DNA of 64,000 nucleotides, taken from positions 737,351-801,350 of the forward strand of contig NZ_BMYT01000001.1 of the NCBI RefSeq assembly GCF_014652415.1. Direction: 5' to 3'. This document shows positions 8,912-18,907 of the stretch, piece by piece (position 1 is the first letter of the stretch; each line of letters starts with the position of its first letter). A model generated the notes under the pieces. That model saw only the letters and a list, made by a program, of their open reading frames with translations. It ran no database searches and was not told the origin of the DNA. The DNA is from Affinundibacterium macrobrachii. GTDB lineage: Bacteria > Pseudomonadota > Gammaproteobacteria > Burkholderiales > Burkholderiaceae_D. The position numbers and the translations under genes were made by a program.

Positions 8912-9556
8912 TTAAGTGCGATTTTGATCAATCAAAATGCTGCGCAAGGCCATATCAATATAAAAATTTAAATATGCGCCCAGCTTTTCCGGCTCCACTT
9001 GGCACACACCGTTCGAATGCTTCCACATCATCATCATAATCATGGGCGACATTAAAATTTTTGGTGCAACTTCCAAGTCCATTTCGCGAATCTCACCGCG
9101 CTCAATGCCGCGCTTGAGCAAGGTTGTAACCAGTTTTTCTCCGCGATCAACGACTTCTTCCTGATAAAACTTAGCAAGTTCTGGGAAATTACCCGCTTCT
9201 GCAGTCATTAACTTCGGCAAACCAGAAAGTTTAGAGGCGCCCATGTTATCCCACCAAGTTTTGGTGATGATACGAAACAGCTCCTCGCTCGTTCCGTCAA
9301 ACTGCTCAATTAGCCCTTCTGCTTCGCCTAATAAGGGAACTATCGATTCACGCACAACTGCCTTGAACAGTTCTTCTTTGCTACAAAAATACAAATACAA
9401 GGTTCCTTTTGATACCCCTGCAGATTTTGCAACATCATCTAAACGGGTGGCTGCGAATCCCCTAGCAACAAAATGATCCAAAGCCGCATCCAGCAGCTCT
9501 TGCGGACGCGCATCTTTTCGTCTTTCCCAGCGTGGCTTAAATGGACATGACATCAT
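8912..9556 (-). CDS. TetR/AcrR-family transcriptional regulator
   Basis: The N-terminal helix-turn-helix reads LLDAALDHFVARGFAATRLDDVAKSAGVSKGTLYLYFCSKEELF, the TetR signature. The rest is an all-helical ligand/dimerisation domain with a methionine-rich segment (MSPMIMMMMW). Two adjacent ATGs (9556 and 9553) are the likely starts; a GTG lies slightly upstream. The gene stands alone between the PCMT gene and a YkgJ-type gene, and a dyad lies just upstream. The effector and targets are unknown. Confidence 0.9.
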   Translation of the reverse strand: MMSCPFKPRWERRKDARPQELLDAALDHFVARGFAATRLDDVAKSAGVSKGTLYLYFCSKEELFKAVVRESIVPLLGEAEGLIEQFDGTSEELFRIITKTWWDNMGASKLSGLPKLMTAEAGNFPELAKFYQEEVVDRGEKLVTTLLKRGIERGEIREMDLEVAPKILMSPMIMMMMWKHSNGVCQVEPEKLGAYLNFYIDMALRSILIDQNRT

Positions 9557-9580
9557 GACAAAAAACACTCTAAATTTAAC

Positions 9581-9598
9581 TTACTCAAGAGTCAGTAA
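9581..9598. promoter_or_regulatory. dyad upstream of the TetR gene, candidate operator
   Basis: TTACTCAAGAGTCAGTAA has TTACT/AGTAA arms and an inner ACTC-AA-GAGT palindrome. It lies 25 bases upstream of the regulator start, where TetR-type autoregulators usually bind. Recognition is by position and symmetry only. Confidence 0.4.
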
Positions 9599-9717
9599 TG
9601 TAAGCCTTCAGAGCAAAATGGTCAAGCTCAGCCCTTCTTCCGCTCCCTAACAATCGCTGCCACATACTTTCAATAAAATGAATCAGATAAAATAGCGTTT
9701 TGATTTCGTCGAATGAT

Positions 9718-9993
9718 ATGAGCGCATTTAATTGCCGCCCTAGCTGTGCAGCTTGTTGCACAGCACCGTCCATCAGTAGCCCTATCCCCGGAATGCCAAA
9801 TGGCAAGCCAGCTGGCATGCCATGCATACAACTCACAGCTGATTTACGCTGTGCGATTTTCGGGCATGCTGAACGTCCAGCATGTTGTTCTGGGTTACAG
9901 GCTTCTGCGGAGATGTGCGGTGATAGCCGTGAATATGCGATTGCTTGGCTGACCCAGTTGGAACTAACGACATCACCATCGACTGCAAAATAA
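9718..9993 (+). CDS. YkgJ-family cysteine cluster protein
   Basis: This is a short protein of the CxxCxxCC zinc/iron-chelating family (PF03692 type). The sequence shows [17 protein letters not shown] near the N-terminus, then [24 protein letters not shown] and RPACC, i.e. the metal-binding cysteines in the family order. The ATG at 9718 gives 91 residues; a TTG at 9700 in frame is less likely. No strong ribosome binding site is visible. The molecular role of the family is not established; metal binding is inferred from the cysteines. An open frame on the opposite strand (9585-9836) is a shadow of this gene. Confidence 0.85.
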   Translation: MSAFNCRPSCAACCTAPSISSPIPGMPNGKPAGMPCIQLTADLRCAIFGHAERPACCSGLQASAEMCGDSREYAIAWLTQLELTTSPSTAK

Positions 9994-10100
9994 GTTAGCT
10001 AAGCACCACTGGCAACATCAGGGCGAGTAATTTACAGCTCAAATGACGCTCCTACATGATAAGCTTCGTCCCTTCGTTTTTTAATTAATCAGCACCAAAC

Positions 10101-10940
10101 ATGGATTTATCTCTCGCACTTAAAGTCATCATTATGGGCATCGTCGAAGGACTGACGGAATTTTTGCCCATTTCCTCAACCGGCCACCTGATCCTTGCTG
10201 GTAGCTTGCTTGACTTTACGGGAGAAAAAGTCAAAGTTTTTGAAATTGTGATTCAAGCTGGGGCGATTTTTGCCGTGTGCTGGGAATACCGCCAACGAAT
10301 TATCAATGTTGTGGGCGGCTTGGGAAGTGATATTAAGGCACAACGCTTCGCTCTGCACGTCATCGTTGCGTTCTTGCCGGCCGCCATCTTGGGTCTGATG
10401 TTTAGCAAATACATCAAGGCATATTTATTTAAACCGGTGCCAGTTGCAATGGCTTTTATTCTCGGTGGCATTTTTATTCTTTGGACGGAACGCCGTCATC
10501 AACTAAACAGCCAACACCGCGCGCCGCACATTGATAATCTGGATGATATGCGACTGGTGGATGCACTTAAAATTGGATTAGCGCAAGCCTTTGCTTTGAT
10601 CCCTGGAACCAGCCGCTCTGGCGCCTCGATTATTGGAGGCATGTGGTTCGGCATGTCTCGAAAAGCAGCAACTGAATTTTCATTTTTCCTGGCAATCCCG
10701 ACCTTACTCGGTGCAACCGTCTACTCTTTATACAAAGCACGTAACGAATTGTCGAGCGCTGATATTCCAATGTTCGGCCTTGGTACGATTGCCGCATTCA
10801 TCTCTGCATTCTTCTGCGTGCGTTGGTTGTTGCGCTATGTCAGTTCACATAGCTTCAACGCATTTGCGTGGTATCGGATCGCGTTCGGCTGCATGATCTT
10901 GATTACCGCTTACACTGGCGTCATCAATTGGGCGGAATAA
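10101..10940 (+). CDS. uppP: undecaprenyl-diphosphatase (BacA/UppP)
   Basis: This integral membrane enzyme dephosphorylates undecaprenyl diphosphate to recycle the lipid carrier of cell-wall and O-antigen synthesis; overproduction gives bacitracin resistance. The 279-residue protein carries both conserved motifs, [15 protein letters not shown] (16-30, with the catalytic glutamates) and [10 protein letters not shown] (about 168-177), among about eight membrane segments. The stop is 14 bases before the recQ start, so the two are probably cotranscribed. Confidence 0.96.
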   Translation: MDLSLALKVIIMGIVEGLTEFLPISSTGHLILAGSLLDFTGEKVKVFEIVIQAGAIFAVCWEYRQRIINVVGGLGSDIKAQRFALHVIVAFLPAAILGLMFSKYIKAYLFKPVPVAMAFILGGIFILWTERRHQLNSQHRAPHIDNLDDMRLVDALKIGLAQAFALIPGTSRSGASIIGGMWFGMSRKAATEFSFFLAIPTLLGATVYSLYKARNELSSADIPMFGLGTIAAFISAFFCVRWLLRYVSSHSFNAFAWYRIAFGCMILITAYTGVINWAE

Positions 10941-10954
10941 GGCAACTCCATTCA

Positions 10955-12787
10955 ATGCAATTGATATCTACGCCAGAACAAGATCAAGCACTGCATTTAT
11001 TGCAGACGGTATTTGGTTATCCTGCTTTTCGCTCACAGCAAGGGCAAATTGTCGATCATGTGGTGAAAGGTGGTGATGCGCTCGTACTGATGCCAACCGG
11101 TGGCGGCAAATCTTTATGCTATCAAATTCCTGCCTTAATTCGCCATGGCGTTGGGATTGTTGTGTCACCATTGATCGCATTGATGCAGGATCAAGTCGAT
11201 GCGCTTGCTGAAGTAGGCGTGCGCGCAGCTTTTTTGAATTCGACCCAGAGTTTTGACGAGGCACTCAAAATCGAGCGCATGATGCGCGAAGGCGAAATCG
11301 ATCTAGTGTATATCGCACCAGAAAGATTAATGACGCAGCGTTGTCTCGAATTACTTAGCGTCACGCCGATCGCCTTATTTGCGATTGATGAAGCGCATTG
11401 CGTCTCGCAATGGGGACACGATTTCCGTCCAGAATACATCAAACTCTCTGTGCTGCATGAACGATTTCCCGATGTACCAAGAATTGCCTTAACAGCGACA
11501 GCTGACCAACAAACTCGCGATGAAATTATCCATCGTTTGCAGTTAGAAAATGCGATGCAATTTGTGTCGTCATTTGATAGGCCGAATATACGCTATCAAA
11601 TCGTCGAAAAAGCCAATGGACGCAAACAACTACTCGACTTTATCAATGCGCAGCACTCTGGTGATGCTGGCATTGTATATTGTTTGTCGCGTAAAAAAGT
11701 TGAAGAAACGGCAGAATTTTTGAACGAAAATGGCATCACCGCACTACCCTATCATGCAGGCATGGAACAATCTGAGCGCGCACGAAATCAAGCTCGATTT
11801 TTACGCGAAGATGGCATCGTGATGACCGCCACCATCGCGTTTGGCATGGGAATTGATAAACCGGATGTGCGCTTCGTCGCCCACCTTGATTTACCCAAAA
11901 GTATCGAAGGTTATTATCAAGAAACCGGACGCGCAGGACGCGATGGCGCCAGCGCCAATGCTTGGATGGCCTATGGTCTACAAGATGTGGTTCAACAACG
12001 CCGCATGATTGATGAATCAGAGGCAAACGAAACCTTTAAACGCGTGCAAGGCGTCAAGCTCGATGCGATGTTAGGTTTGTGTGAAACGCTCAATTGCCGG
12101 CGCGTGCATATCCTTGACTACTTTGGTCAGAGTTCACAAGCCTGCGGCAATTGCGATACTTGTTTATCGCCACCAAGCTCTTTTGACGGCACCGTCGCCG
12201 CACAGAAAATTCTTTCTACTATCTATCGAGTTGATCAACGCTTTGCCGCTGGTCATGTAATTGACGTTTTACGCGGTATTGACACCGAGCGCGTTAAACA
12301 ATGGCGGCATGACCAACTATCCACTTACGGCATCGGTTCTGATAAGAGCGAAGCGGAATGGCGCGCGATATTACGCCAAATGATTGCACTCGGTCTGGTA
12401 TCGGTTGATTACGAAAACTATAGCGCGCTCAAACTGACTGGACGTTCGCGCGCCGTACTTCGTAGCGAAATCACGATTCAATTACGTCAGTATAAAAAAG
12501 CGGAAAAAGCCGTCAAACATAAGCGCCAATCGGCCAAAGACTTTTCTGAAGCCAATTTATCAGAGAGCGAACAAGCCATCTTCGAACGATTGCGCTGGTG
12601 GCGCGTGGAAACTGCAAAAGCCCACAACACCGCTGCCTTTATTATTTTTCACGACAGTACATTGAGAGAAATTGCCAAAGCCAAACCGCGCTCCATGGAG
12701 GATTTACGCGGTGTCACCGGCGTCGGCGCAAAGAAGCTCGAAAGTTATGGAGCAGAAATTGTGAAGCTGATTGCTGAGTTTTTATAA
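10955..12787 (+). CDS. recQ: ATP-dependent DNA helicase RecQ
   Basis: This is a 3'-5' helicase for recombination and fork repair. Motif I PTGGGKS, the DEAH box in [13 protein letters not shown], motif III TATAD and motif [12 protein letters not shown] are all present. After the helicase core come the zinc-binding cysteines (LNCRR ... CGNCDTC), an RQC winged helix and an HRDC domain at the C-terminus. The ATG at 10955 gives 611 residues, close to E. coli RecQ (609). An upstream in-frame start at 10868 would overlap uppP and adds residues unlike the family, so it is rejected. Confidence 0.95.
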   Translation: MQLISTPEQDQALHLLQTVFGYPAFRSQQGQIVDHVVKGGDALVLMPTGGGKSLCYQIPALIRHGVGIVVSPLIALMQDQVDALAEVGVRAAFLNSTQSFDEALKIERMMREGEIDLVYIAPERLMTQRCLELLSVTPIALFAIDEAHCVSQWGHDFRPEYIKLSVLHERFPDVPRIALTATADQQTRDEIIHRLQLENAMQFVSSFDRPNIRYQIVEKANGRKQLLDFINAQHSGDAGIVYCLSRKKVEETAEFLNENGITALPYHAGMEQSERARNQARFLREDGIVMTATIAFGMGIDKPDVRFVAHLDLPKSIEGYYQETGRAGRDGASANAWMAYGLQDVVQQRRMIDESEANETFKRVQGVKLDAMLGLCETLNCRRVHILDYFGQSSQACGNCDTCLSPPSSFDGTVAAQKILSTIYRVDQRFAAGHVIDVLRGIDTERVKQWRHDQLSTYGIGSDKSEAEWRAILRQMIALGLVSVDYENYSALKLTGRSRAVLRSEITIQLRQYKKAEKAVKHKRQSAKDFSEANLSESEQAIFERLRWWRVETAKAHNTAAFIIFHDSTLREIAKAKPRSMEDLRGVTGVGAKKLESYGAEIVKLIAEFL

Positions 12788-12813
12788 ACCCAGCAATCTA
12801 TCCGACTACACAA

Positions 12814-14280
12814 CTACACGGCGCGACCAACAGGGAAAACATTCGTCTGCAAATGACCGCGCAGCCGTTTCCATAAAACATAAGTCGTACCGATAAAAAT
12901 GAGCGGCGCGTATATCCATATCCACGCTGTATTCACGATCAGCACAAGAACAACGCCAAGAACAAACAGCGCGACGCACAATAACAAATTCTTTAACAAA
13001 GGATGATCATTCGCATTCTTCATCTTCGCGACTGGCGTAGCTAAATTGAGAATCAAGGGAAATAAGCAAGTAATAAATAAAACCAAAGCTAGCTGCTTCG
13101 TCTCACTCAAATCCACGTACATTAAAATCATCAATGCGGTAAACACACTAATGCTGTACATGATGGCAAATTGCCGAAGAAAAAAAGCCACGATAGAGCG
13201 ATCTCGTTGTTTCGGATTTCCCGTACCCGGCGTCAGACTTAACAATCCCTGTTCGCCACGGGTTTGATATAAGCTGTAAAACAACATCAAACAGAAAAAC
13301 AGTGGGATAGATAAAATCAATACACTAACGAAGCCAACCCCAAATCCCACTAAAAAATCTTTCGACTGGCGCACAGAGAAAAATTCAAGCAAGGACACAG
13401 CCAAAACACCGCCCAGCGCCATCGAGATCATTTGAAAAAAAATTGTGGTCCAGTGCAATTTCGGTCCAAACAAAAAACCTAGCAATTTACTTTTATCGGG
13501 ACTCAACTGCTTTCGTGCGTACCGAATGCTAAACGACATCCATCCAAAAAATAGAGTGGAGAAACTTAAGGTAAAACGATTATCAGCCATACCTTGTCCC
13601 AACAAACTCGCACGATAAGCTAACAGCTTTTTATGACGATCAAACAAGCTATCATTTCGCTTCGAGAATACCCAATGCACACCACCAATAATCAGCAAAG
13701 CCGAAGCGATCAACAAAGTTATCGAGGCAGACCAAGCAAACTCTCTTACGATCAAATCCTCCGTATCTTTATATCCAGCACGCCTCAAATAAACCGGTGC
13801 TTGAAAAAACAAAATCATGGGAAGTACTAGCCATTGTGATCGCACAATTAAAATCAAAAACATCATCAGTGTAACAGTGATAAACGTTGGCCATATTGAA
13901 AACTGTTTCTCAAAAAGAAAAGACAGTAGCGCAGCAATCGTCGCAAAAAACATCACTGGCAAAGCCAAAGCGATCTTCAAATAGAAATCCTGCCTCGGTA
14001 ATAATCCAGCATTTGCCGGCGAAAACTGCAGGCCTACATTCTGCACTAGCGAGACAAACCACATGAAACACAGAATGGCTATATTCGCAGCAATACCAAT
14101 CAATAAACTATACAAAAAAATATTCGCATCGACTTTATCTGGGCGAGAAACATAAAGAATCGCTGCAATCAATTGCGCCACCGCGGGCACAAACAATAAA
14201 GCCATCAGCAAGGTCTTTTTGCTATCAACATTCATCCTCGCGTACAAAGGCTGCATCCAAATGTTTAGGATAATTTTCAT
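12814..14280 (-). CDS. ABC transporter membrane protein, putative
   Basis: A 488-residue, strongly hydrophobic protein with about ten to twelve predicted membrane segments. It starts at an ATG that overlaps the stop of the ABC ATPase gene by four bases (ATGA), so it is almost surely its permease partner. A longer frame extends to 14373 inside the ATPase gene and is rejected. I recognise no specific substrate family. By association with a YtrA-like regulator it resembles YtrBCDEF/EcsAB-type exporters. It converges on recQ with only 26 bases between stops. Confidence 0.8.
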   Translation of the reverse strand: MKIILNIWMQPLYARMNVDSKKTLLMALLFVPAVAQLIAAILYVSRPDKVDANIFLYSLLIGIAANIAILCFMWFVSLVQNVGLQFSPANAGLLPRQDFYLKIALALPVMFFATIAALLSFLFEKQFSIWPTFITVTLMMFLILIVRSQWLVLPMILFFQAPVYLRRAGYKDTEDLIVREFAWSASITLLIASALLIIGGVHWVFSKRNDSLFDRHKKLLAYRASLLGQGMADNRFTLSFSTLFFGWMSFSIRYARKQLSPDKSKLLGFLFGPKLHWTTIFFQMISMALGGVLAVSLLEFFSVRQSKDFLVGFGVGFVSVLILSIPLFFCLMLFYSLYQTRGEQGLLSLTPGTGNPKQRDRSIVAFFLRQFAIMYSISVFTALMILMYVDLSETKQLALVLFITCLFPLILNLATPVAKMKNANDHPLLKNLLLCVALFVLGVVLVLIVNTAWIWIYAPLIFIGTTYVLWKRLRGHLQTNVFPVGRAV

Positions 14281-15143
14281 TTGGTCATCTCGATAAAAAG
14301 GTCTTCGAGACTCAAACGCTCGACCCGCAAATCTGTTCGTGCCAACAACTCTGTTGATTGCGTCGCACTCCACTGTCCCAATAGCCGCGAATGCGTCTCA
14401 TCAATACGATAAGAACGCAGATTTTTTTGTGGTGACAACTGATTCACTAGGTCCGTGCTACCCGTCACTTGCAAACTGATTTCCATCAAATCATCAAGCG
14501 GCTGCTGATGCACAATGCGCCCATTTGCTAAAAAGGCGACCGTCATTGCGACACGTTCTAAATCCGACAAGATGTGCGTGGAAAACACGATGGTAGTATT
14601 TTTATCGATCACACTATCGACGATCTCACGCAGAAAATCGCGTCGACCTGCTGGATCAAGACTCGCTACAGGCTCATCCAAAATTAATAATTCAGGTTCA
14701 TAAGCCAAGGCACGAATAATCGACAAACGTTGCTTTTGTCCACCTGAAAACTGACTAATCACTTTGTCATAAGGCAAATTCCAACGCTGCATCAAGCCGT
14801 CCACTTTGGCATCGTTCCAGCGTGGATAAAACGCCTTAAAATAATTCAGCATTTGTCGCGGTGTTAGCCATTCAAACAAATCACTATTTTGAGGAACGTA
14901 AGCAATCTTCGCCTTAGTCGCATCCGACATATGGCGAACGTCTTCACCAAATAGATACACTTCACTCTCAGGTTCCACATCACGCAAGCCTAGCAGGCAT
15001 TCAATCAAAGTCGATTTACCAGCGCCATTTCGACCTAGTAATCCAACGATGCTGCCGGCTTCAATTTCCCAATCTAAATTTTTCAAAACACGCTGAGGTT
15101 TAAATTGCTTACTCAAGCCTTTAATACGAATAGGTGCTTGCAT
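14277..15143 (-). CDS. ABC transporter ATP-binding protein
   Basis: This nucleotide-binding subunit has 288 residues. It shows Walker A GRNGAGKST (37-45), a Q-loop in VPQNSDLFEWLT, signature FSGGQKQRLS, Walker B LLILDEP with VASLDP, and the H-loop STHIL. It resembles the CcmA/YtrB-type export ATPases. It is followed by the overlapping permease gene and preceded by a TraB/GumN gene and a GntR regulator, all on the minus strand. The transported molecule is unknown. Confidence 0.92.
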   Translation of the reverse strand: MQAPIRIKGLSKQFKPQRVLKNLDWEIEAGSIVGLLGRNGAGKSTLIECLLGLRDVEPESEVYLFGEDVRHMSDATKAKIAYVPQNSDLFEWLTPRQMLNYFKAFYPRWNDAKVDGLMQRWNLPYDKVISQFSGGQKQRLSIIRALAYEPELLILDEPVASLDPAGRRDFLREIVDSVIDKNTTIVFSTHILSDLERVAMTVAFLANGRIVHQQPLDDLMEISLQVTGSTDLVNQLSPQKNLRSYRIDETHSRLLGQWSATQSTELLARTDLRVERLSLEDLFIEMTK

Positions 15144-15189
15144 GATGCGTCCTAACTATTTCTATCGCAAAAAAATATCTATTTATCGA

Positions 15190-16140
15190 TTAACGAATTT
15201 GCTGTACTTCTAATCCTTGCTTTTTCAACAGATCGACCACACTTTTTTCACCCGCTAAGTGACCAGCGCCGACTACGACGAACAGCTTTTTGTCTTCCTT
15301 CATCATTTGATTAATTTTGTTGACCATGCCTTCATTGCGGTCATCCATCAACATTTTCATCAAACGCTTGGAACCAGGATTTTTATTCGCTGAATCAACG
15401 AATAATTTTGCGACAGCTTCTGTATCCGCAGCCTTCCATGCATCCACAATCTTTTGCAACTCAGCCGCCATTTCACGTTTTTTAATCGAGTCAATCAAAG
15501 AAGCAATTAAAGCGTCGCTTTCTTCATCTGTCAGATTACTAACGATATCCGCTTGAAAACCCAAGCTTTCAAGTTCTACCAATGCTTTTTTATCGGCTTT
15601 AGCGCGTTTAATGAAATGCATGTCGATACCTTGCATAGGATCAAAACCCAATTGCATACCGATCTGCATCGCAATCGCGGAACTAATCATGAAGGGTTTT
15701 AAGGCTTGCATTTGCTCCGCACCAGGGCCGAACACAGCTTTAAAGTCATTCCAAGTTGCTGCACTCAAATGTTTCTCTAACTTATCAGGCGCGGTGTACA
15801 TCAACTTTGGCATCATCGCTTGGGTCGCAGCAGGATCAGAAGTATCCGCTTCAACCGCGACTGTATCCGCTTGCATATATGCTGCTTCAACCTTAGGTGA
15901 CATAGGATAAAAATCGGCTTTTGCAATGTGAATGGAGCCAAAAAGATAGGCAGTTTTCGAACCGGATTTAATTTCGAACAGCAATCCGCGAGTTGCTTCA
16001 GCGCTTGGCGCCTTGGCTTGCGCTGGCTTGTCGCTCGTTACTTGTGCATGACTTAAACTAGAGAAACAAGACAATACGATCAAAATGCAGCTCATTAACA
16101 CTCTATAAAACACAGCTGATAGTTGTTGGATTACATTCAT
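15190..16140 (-). CDS. TraB/GumN family protein, probably periplasmic
   Basis: The 316-residue product begins with an N-terminal hydrophobic signal (LMSCILIVLSCFSSLSHA, likely cleaved after HA). The mature part carries the two conserved GxxH elements of the TraB/TIKI fold, LFGSIHIAKADFYP and VVGAGHLAGEKSVVDLL, with acidic residues in AVEAD. TIKI relatives are metal-dependent proteases; bacterial function is not established. The ATG at 16140 is chosen because GGAG lies six bases before it; an upstream TTG is less likely. It lies between the GntR gene and the ABC genes. Confidence 0.85.
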   Translation of the reverse strand: MNVIQQLSAVFYRVLMSCILIVLSCFSSLSHAQVTSDKPAQAKAPSAEATRGLLFEIKSGSKTAYLFGSIHIAKADFYPMSPKVEAAYMQADTVAVEADTSDPAATQAMMPKLMYTAPDKLEKHLSAATWNDFKAVFGPGAEQMQALKPFMISSAIAMQIGMQLGFDPMQGIDMHFIKRAKADKKALVELESLGFQADIVSNLTDEESDALIASLIDSIKKREMAAELQKIVDAWKAADTEAVAKLFVDSANKNPGSKRLMKMLMDDRNEGMVNKINQMMKEDKKLFVVVGAGHLAGEKSVVDLLKKQGLEVQQIR

Positions 16141-16331
16141 AAGGACTCCATTCAATGTTTAACTACAAAATTCAAAAACAAATCTTTAAAACTAAATCTG
16201 AAAAAGATAATTTCAAAATACTTATTTACAAGCAAGCAATTGCATCAAGACGAGAGGCTATGTTTTGATTTCTGCTCTCTAATTTCCAATATTGGATATC
16301 GAATTTAAGTTTTTTAAATGCTTACATGTAT

Positions 16332-16763
16332 CTAAGAACTCATCAGTTCTTTCAACATTTTGATGACTGCGCTCGGTGCCAGTTTTAATTGCTGCGACTC
16401 TAAGACTACCCGCTCTAAACTAGGTCGAATTAACTCTAATCGATTCTCTGCTTGATCAAACTCTTCCGCCGGTTCTGCCACCACCATGCCCATTCCGCGA
16501 CGACGTGTTAGCCAACCATCACTTTCTAATAAGCTGTATGCCTTCGATACCGTCATCGGATTAACACCCAATTGACTGGCAACTTCACGCACGGATGGCA
16601 TTGCGTCACCGGCGCGTATCTGCCCGCCTAATATTTGGCGACGAAGTTGCTCTACCATTTGCCTATAGATAGGTTCGCTACTGCCAGTAACGATCTGAAA
16701 AATATCGGCCGGCAAATCCCGATCTGCGCTCATAGAAAAATTTTTAAAATTTACTGTATGCAT
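16332..16763 (-). CDS. GntR-family (YtrA-like) transcriptional regulator
   Basis: This short 143-residue GntR protein lacks a large effector domain, as in the YtrA subgroup. The winged helix reads PIYRQMVEQLRRQILGGQIRAGDAMPSVREVASQLGVNPMTVSKAYSLLESDGWLTRRRGMGMVV. YtrA members usually repress an adjacent ABC transporter operon, which fits the downstream TraB, ATPase and permease genes. The start at 16763 overlaps a dyad; an internal ATG at 16733 (MSADRD) would place the dyad just upstream. Neither start has a clear Shine-Dalgarno. Confidence 0.9.
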   Translation of the reverse strand: MHTVNFKNFSMSADRDLPADIFQIVTGSSEPIYRQMVEQLRRQILGGQIRAGDAMPSVREVASQLGVNPMTVSKAYSLLESDGWLTRRRGMGMVVAEPAEEFDQAENRLELIRPSLERVVLESQQLKLAPSAVIKMLKELMSS

Positions 16764-16776
16764 ATACTAATACAGT
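16753..16776. promoter_or_regulatory. dyad at the GntR gene start, candidate autoregulatory operator
   Basis: ACTGTAT (16753-16759) and ATACAGT (16770-16776) form a perfect 7-bp inverted repeat with a 10-base AT-rich spacer that overlaps or abuts the regulator start. The position suits a YtrA-type repressor of its own operon. Confidence 0.5.
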
Positions 16777-17053
16777 TAAATTGTATTTTCAAGATTTATT
16801 TTTCTTTAAGGCTTTTGTGTAAGTTTCTTAGACGTCCGCGCATGAGTCCTTAAACGAGCTTTCGTTTTCAATCAACAATGCTTAGGGGATTATTGAAATA
16901 AATGGCAAACGGATTTCGGTGTGAACACCGTCACTAGAGCAAAAATAAGTTTTTATCGCAATAGCATGTATAAAGATCTGCTCAATTGAGAACTGAAAAA
17001 ACTGCTTTCTTCAGCTACACTTAGACATCAGTCAACCTCTCATTGATTTCATC
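16777..17053. other. intergenic region between GntR and DUF2164 genes
   Basis: Divergent promoters are expected here. The only clear structure is the short palindrome CGGTGT-GA-ACACCG at 16917-16930, whose two-base centre suits a protein site better than an RNA hairpin. I see no other gene or RNA. Confidence 0.4.
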
Positions 17054-17317
17054 ATGGCCATACAGCTCAAAACCGAAATACGCAAACAAGCGACAGAATC
17101 ATTGCAACGTTATTTTGATCTCAATATGGAGGAACGTTTAGGCAATTTACAAGCGAACGCCTTACTCGATTTCATACTCGAAGAGATTGGACCAAGTATT
17201 TACAATCAAGCCGTGAATGATGCACAAAACCATATGCAGACACGCGTGCAAGAACTAGACATTGACGTGCACGCCGAAGAATTCTCTTATTGGTCTCGTC
17301 AAAAGAAATCGAAATAA
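17054..17317 (+). CDS. DUF2164 family protein
   Basis: This 87-residue cytosolic protein has the DUF2164 pattern: basic N-terminus, SLQRYFDLNMEERLGNLQ, then LLDFILEEIGPSIYNQAV and DAQNHMQTRVQELD. It lacks signal peptide or membrane segments and is mostly helical. The family has no assigned function. It is followed 75 bases later by a PLP decarboxylase gene in the same direction, which may be cotranscribed. Confidence 0.85.
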   Translation: MAIQLKTEIRKQATESLQRYFDLNMEERLGNLQANALLDFILEEIGPSIYNQAVNDAQNHMQTRVQELDIDVHAEEFSYWSRQKKSK

Positions 17318-17392
17318 ACGATGACCACTAATATAGCGAATATAGCGAATTTAAACTAAGCATCTTATCCAAGCTTTCCCGTGCATCTAACT

Positions 17393-18841
17393 ATGAAAAA
17401 CAGTCTCGACTATAGCCCGCAAGAACTGCAAGGCATCTTACAAAAAACCACCGATCTGGTGATGCAGCAATATGCCAATATCGATCGTCAAGACGGGTTT
17501 CATGATTATCCGCAAGCAGAAGTTGCGTCGTGGTTTGATGAGCCATTGCCAACCGAGGGTTGTGATGCGATTGCATTACTAGATTACGTCAAACAGCGTG
17601 TGCTCGATACGGCAACCGGCAATCTAGGGCCGAATATGTATGCCTATGTGATGGCGGGTGGCAATCAGATTTCTAGCATCGCTGATTTTCTAACATCAAC
17701 GATTAATCAAAACGCGACCAAATGGCATCTTGGGCCTGCCATGACAGAAATAGAAAAACGCGTGATTAAATGGACTGCCGACATGATCAACTATACGCCA
17801 GAGGCAGGCGGGGTCATGGTCAGTGGCGGTTCGGCGGCAACCTTAACCGGATTGACAGTGGCACGCAACGTATTTTGTCGCAAGTTCAATGTGAATCAAC
17901 AAGGCTTGTTTGGCATGAAGCCATTAACAGTCTATTGCAGCAGCGAGACTCACAGCAGCACCGACAAAAGTATTTCACTTTTAGGGATAGGCACCAAACA
18001 GTTACGCCGCATTGCAACCGACGAGCAATTCAAAATCGATCTACAACAATTACGCGAACAAATTGAAGCAGATCTTGCCGCTGGCTTTATGCCTTTTTGC
18101 ATCGTTGGTAACGCAGGCACCGTCAACACTGGTGCGATTGATGATTTAGCCGCACTGGCAAATATCGCGAAGCAATTTGATATGTGGTTTCATATTGATG
18201 GTGCGTATGGTGGATTGGTCTCATCATTACCAGAACTAAAAGCAAAGTATGCGGGGATGGAATTAGCTGATTCGATTGCACTCGATTTCCACAAATGGTT
18301 GTATCAACCGTTTGAAATCGGTTGCACCTTGGTACGCAATTGGGAAGTCTTAAGAGAATCCTATTTTAAACAAGCGGATTATTTAGACACCGCGTTAGAG
18401 AGCAAAACCGACCGACTCGAATTTAACGAACATTACTTTCAGCTCTCACGCAGCGCTAAAGCATTTAAAGTGTGGATGTCGTTGAAAGCCTATGGATTTA
18501 AGCAAATTCAGGCAATGATGAAAAAAGACTTGGAGCTCACCCGTTACTTAGAAAAGAAAATTGCATCTGCGCCTGACTTTGAATTAATGTCGCAAAGTGA
18601 TTTGGCGATTGCATGTTTCCGCTACACAGGTGAGCAACTCAGCGCCGAACAGGTGGTCAATATCAATCAAGCTTTAATTCCAGCTTTAGAAAAAGATGGT
18701 CGCGTTTTCATCACTGGCACACGCTTGCGCGGAGAATTTGTGCTGCGAGCCTGTATTATTAATCATCGAAAAACTACCGATTCCATCGACTACCTGCTAG
18801 ACGTCATCCGTGATGTTGCGCAAAAAATATCGATGGAATAA
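17393..18841 (+). CDS. PLP-dependent group II decarboxylase (aromatic amino acid/glutamate type)
   Basis: The 482-residue protein is a fold-type I PLP enzyme of the DDC/GAD group. PLP lysine 301 lies in LDFHKWLYQP; the cofactor Asp lies in HIDGAYGG; phosphate-binding residues are in VSGGSAATLTG and GNAGTVNTGAIDD. Substrates in this family include aromatic L-amino acids, glutamate, histidine and diaminobutyrate, and the sequence alone does not choose between them. The ATG at 17393 is preferred over a GTG at 17381. It converges on the RidA gene at the end of the aminobenzoate cluster, but no pathway link is shown. Confidence 0.85.
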   Translation: MKNSLDYSPQELQGILQKTTDLVMQQYANIDRQDGFHDYPQAEVASWFDEPLPTEGCDAIALLDYVKQRVLDTATGNLGPNMYAYVMAGGNQISSIADFLTSTINQNATKWHLGPAMTEIEKRVIKWTADMINYTPEAGGVMVSGGSAATLTGLTVARNVFCRKFNVNQQGLFGMKPLTVYCSSETHSSTDKSISLLGIGTKQLRRIATDEQFKIDLQQLREQIEADLAAGFMPFCIVGNAGTVNTGAIDDLAALANIAKQFDMWFHIDGAYGGLVSSLPELKAKYAGMELADSIALDFHKWLYQPFEIGCTLVRNWEVLRESYFKQADYLDTALESKTDRLEFNEHYFQLSRSAKAFKVWMSLKAYGFKQIQAMMKKDLELTRYLEKKIASAPDFELMSQSDLAIACFRYTGEQLSAEQVVNINQALIPALEKDGRVFITGTRLRGEFVLRACIINHRKTTDSIDYLLDVIRDVAQKISME

Positions 18842-18907
18842 ATAGACGCAGCACATAAGCAGAATCAGAAGCAAAAACTGAAGCACAGACCACAATACGG
18901 CTGCGCT

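Noticed and set aside
8753..8971. 72-codon plus-strand open frame
   Set aside because: It runs into the 3' end of the TetR gene on the other strand and lacks a ribosome binding site.
9585..9836. 83-codon minus-strand open frame
   Set aside because: It is antisense to the YkgJ-type gene, whose CxxCxxCC pattern is on the plus strand.
16917..16930. CGGTGT-GA-ACACCG palindrome as a terminator
   Set aside because: The two-base loop is too small for an RNA hairpin and there is no T-run; it may be a protein site but nothing supports it.
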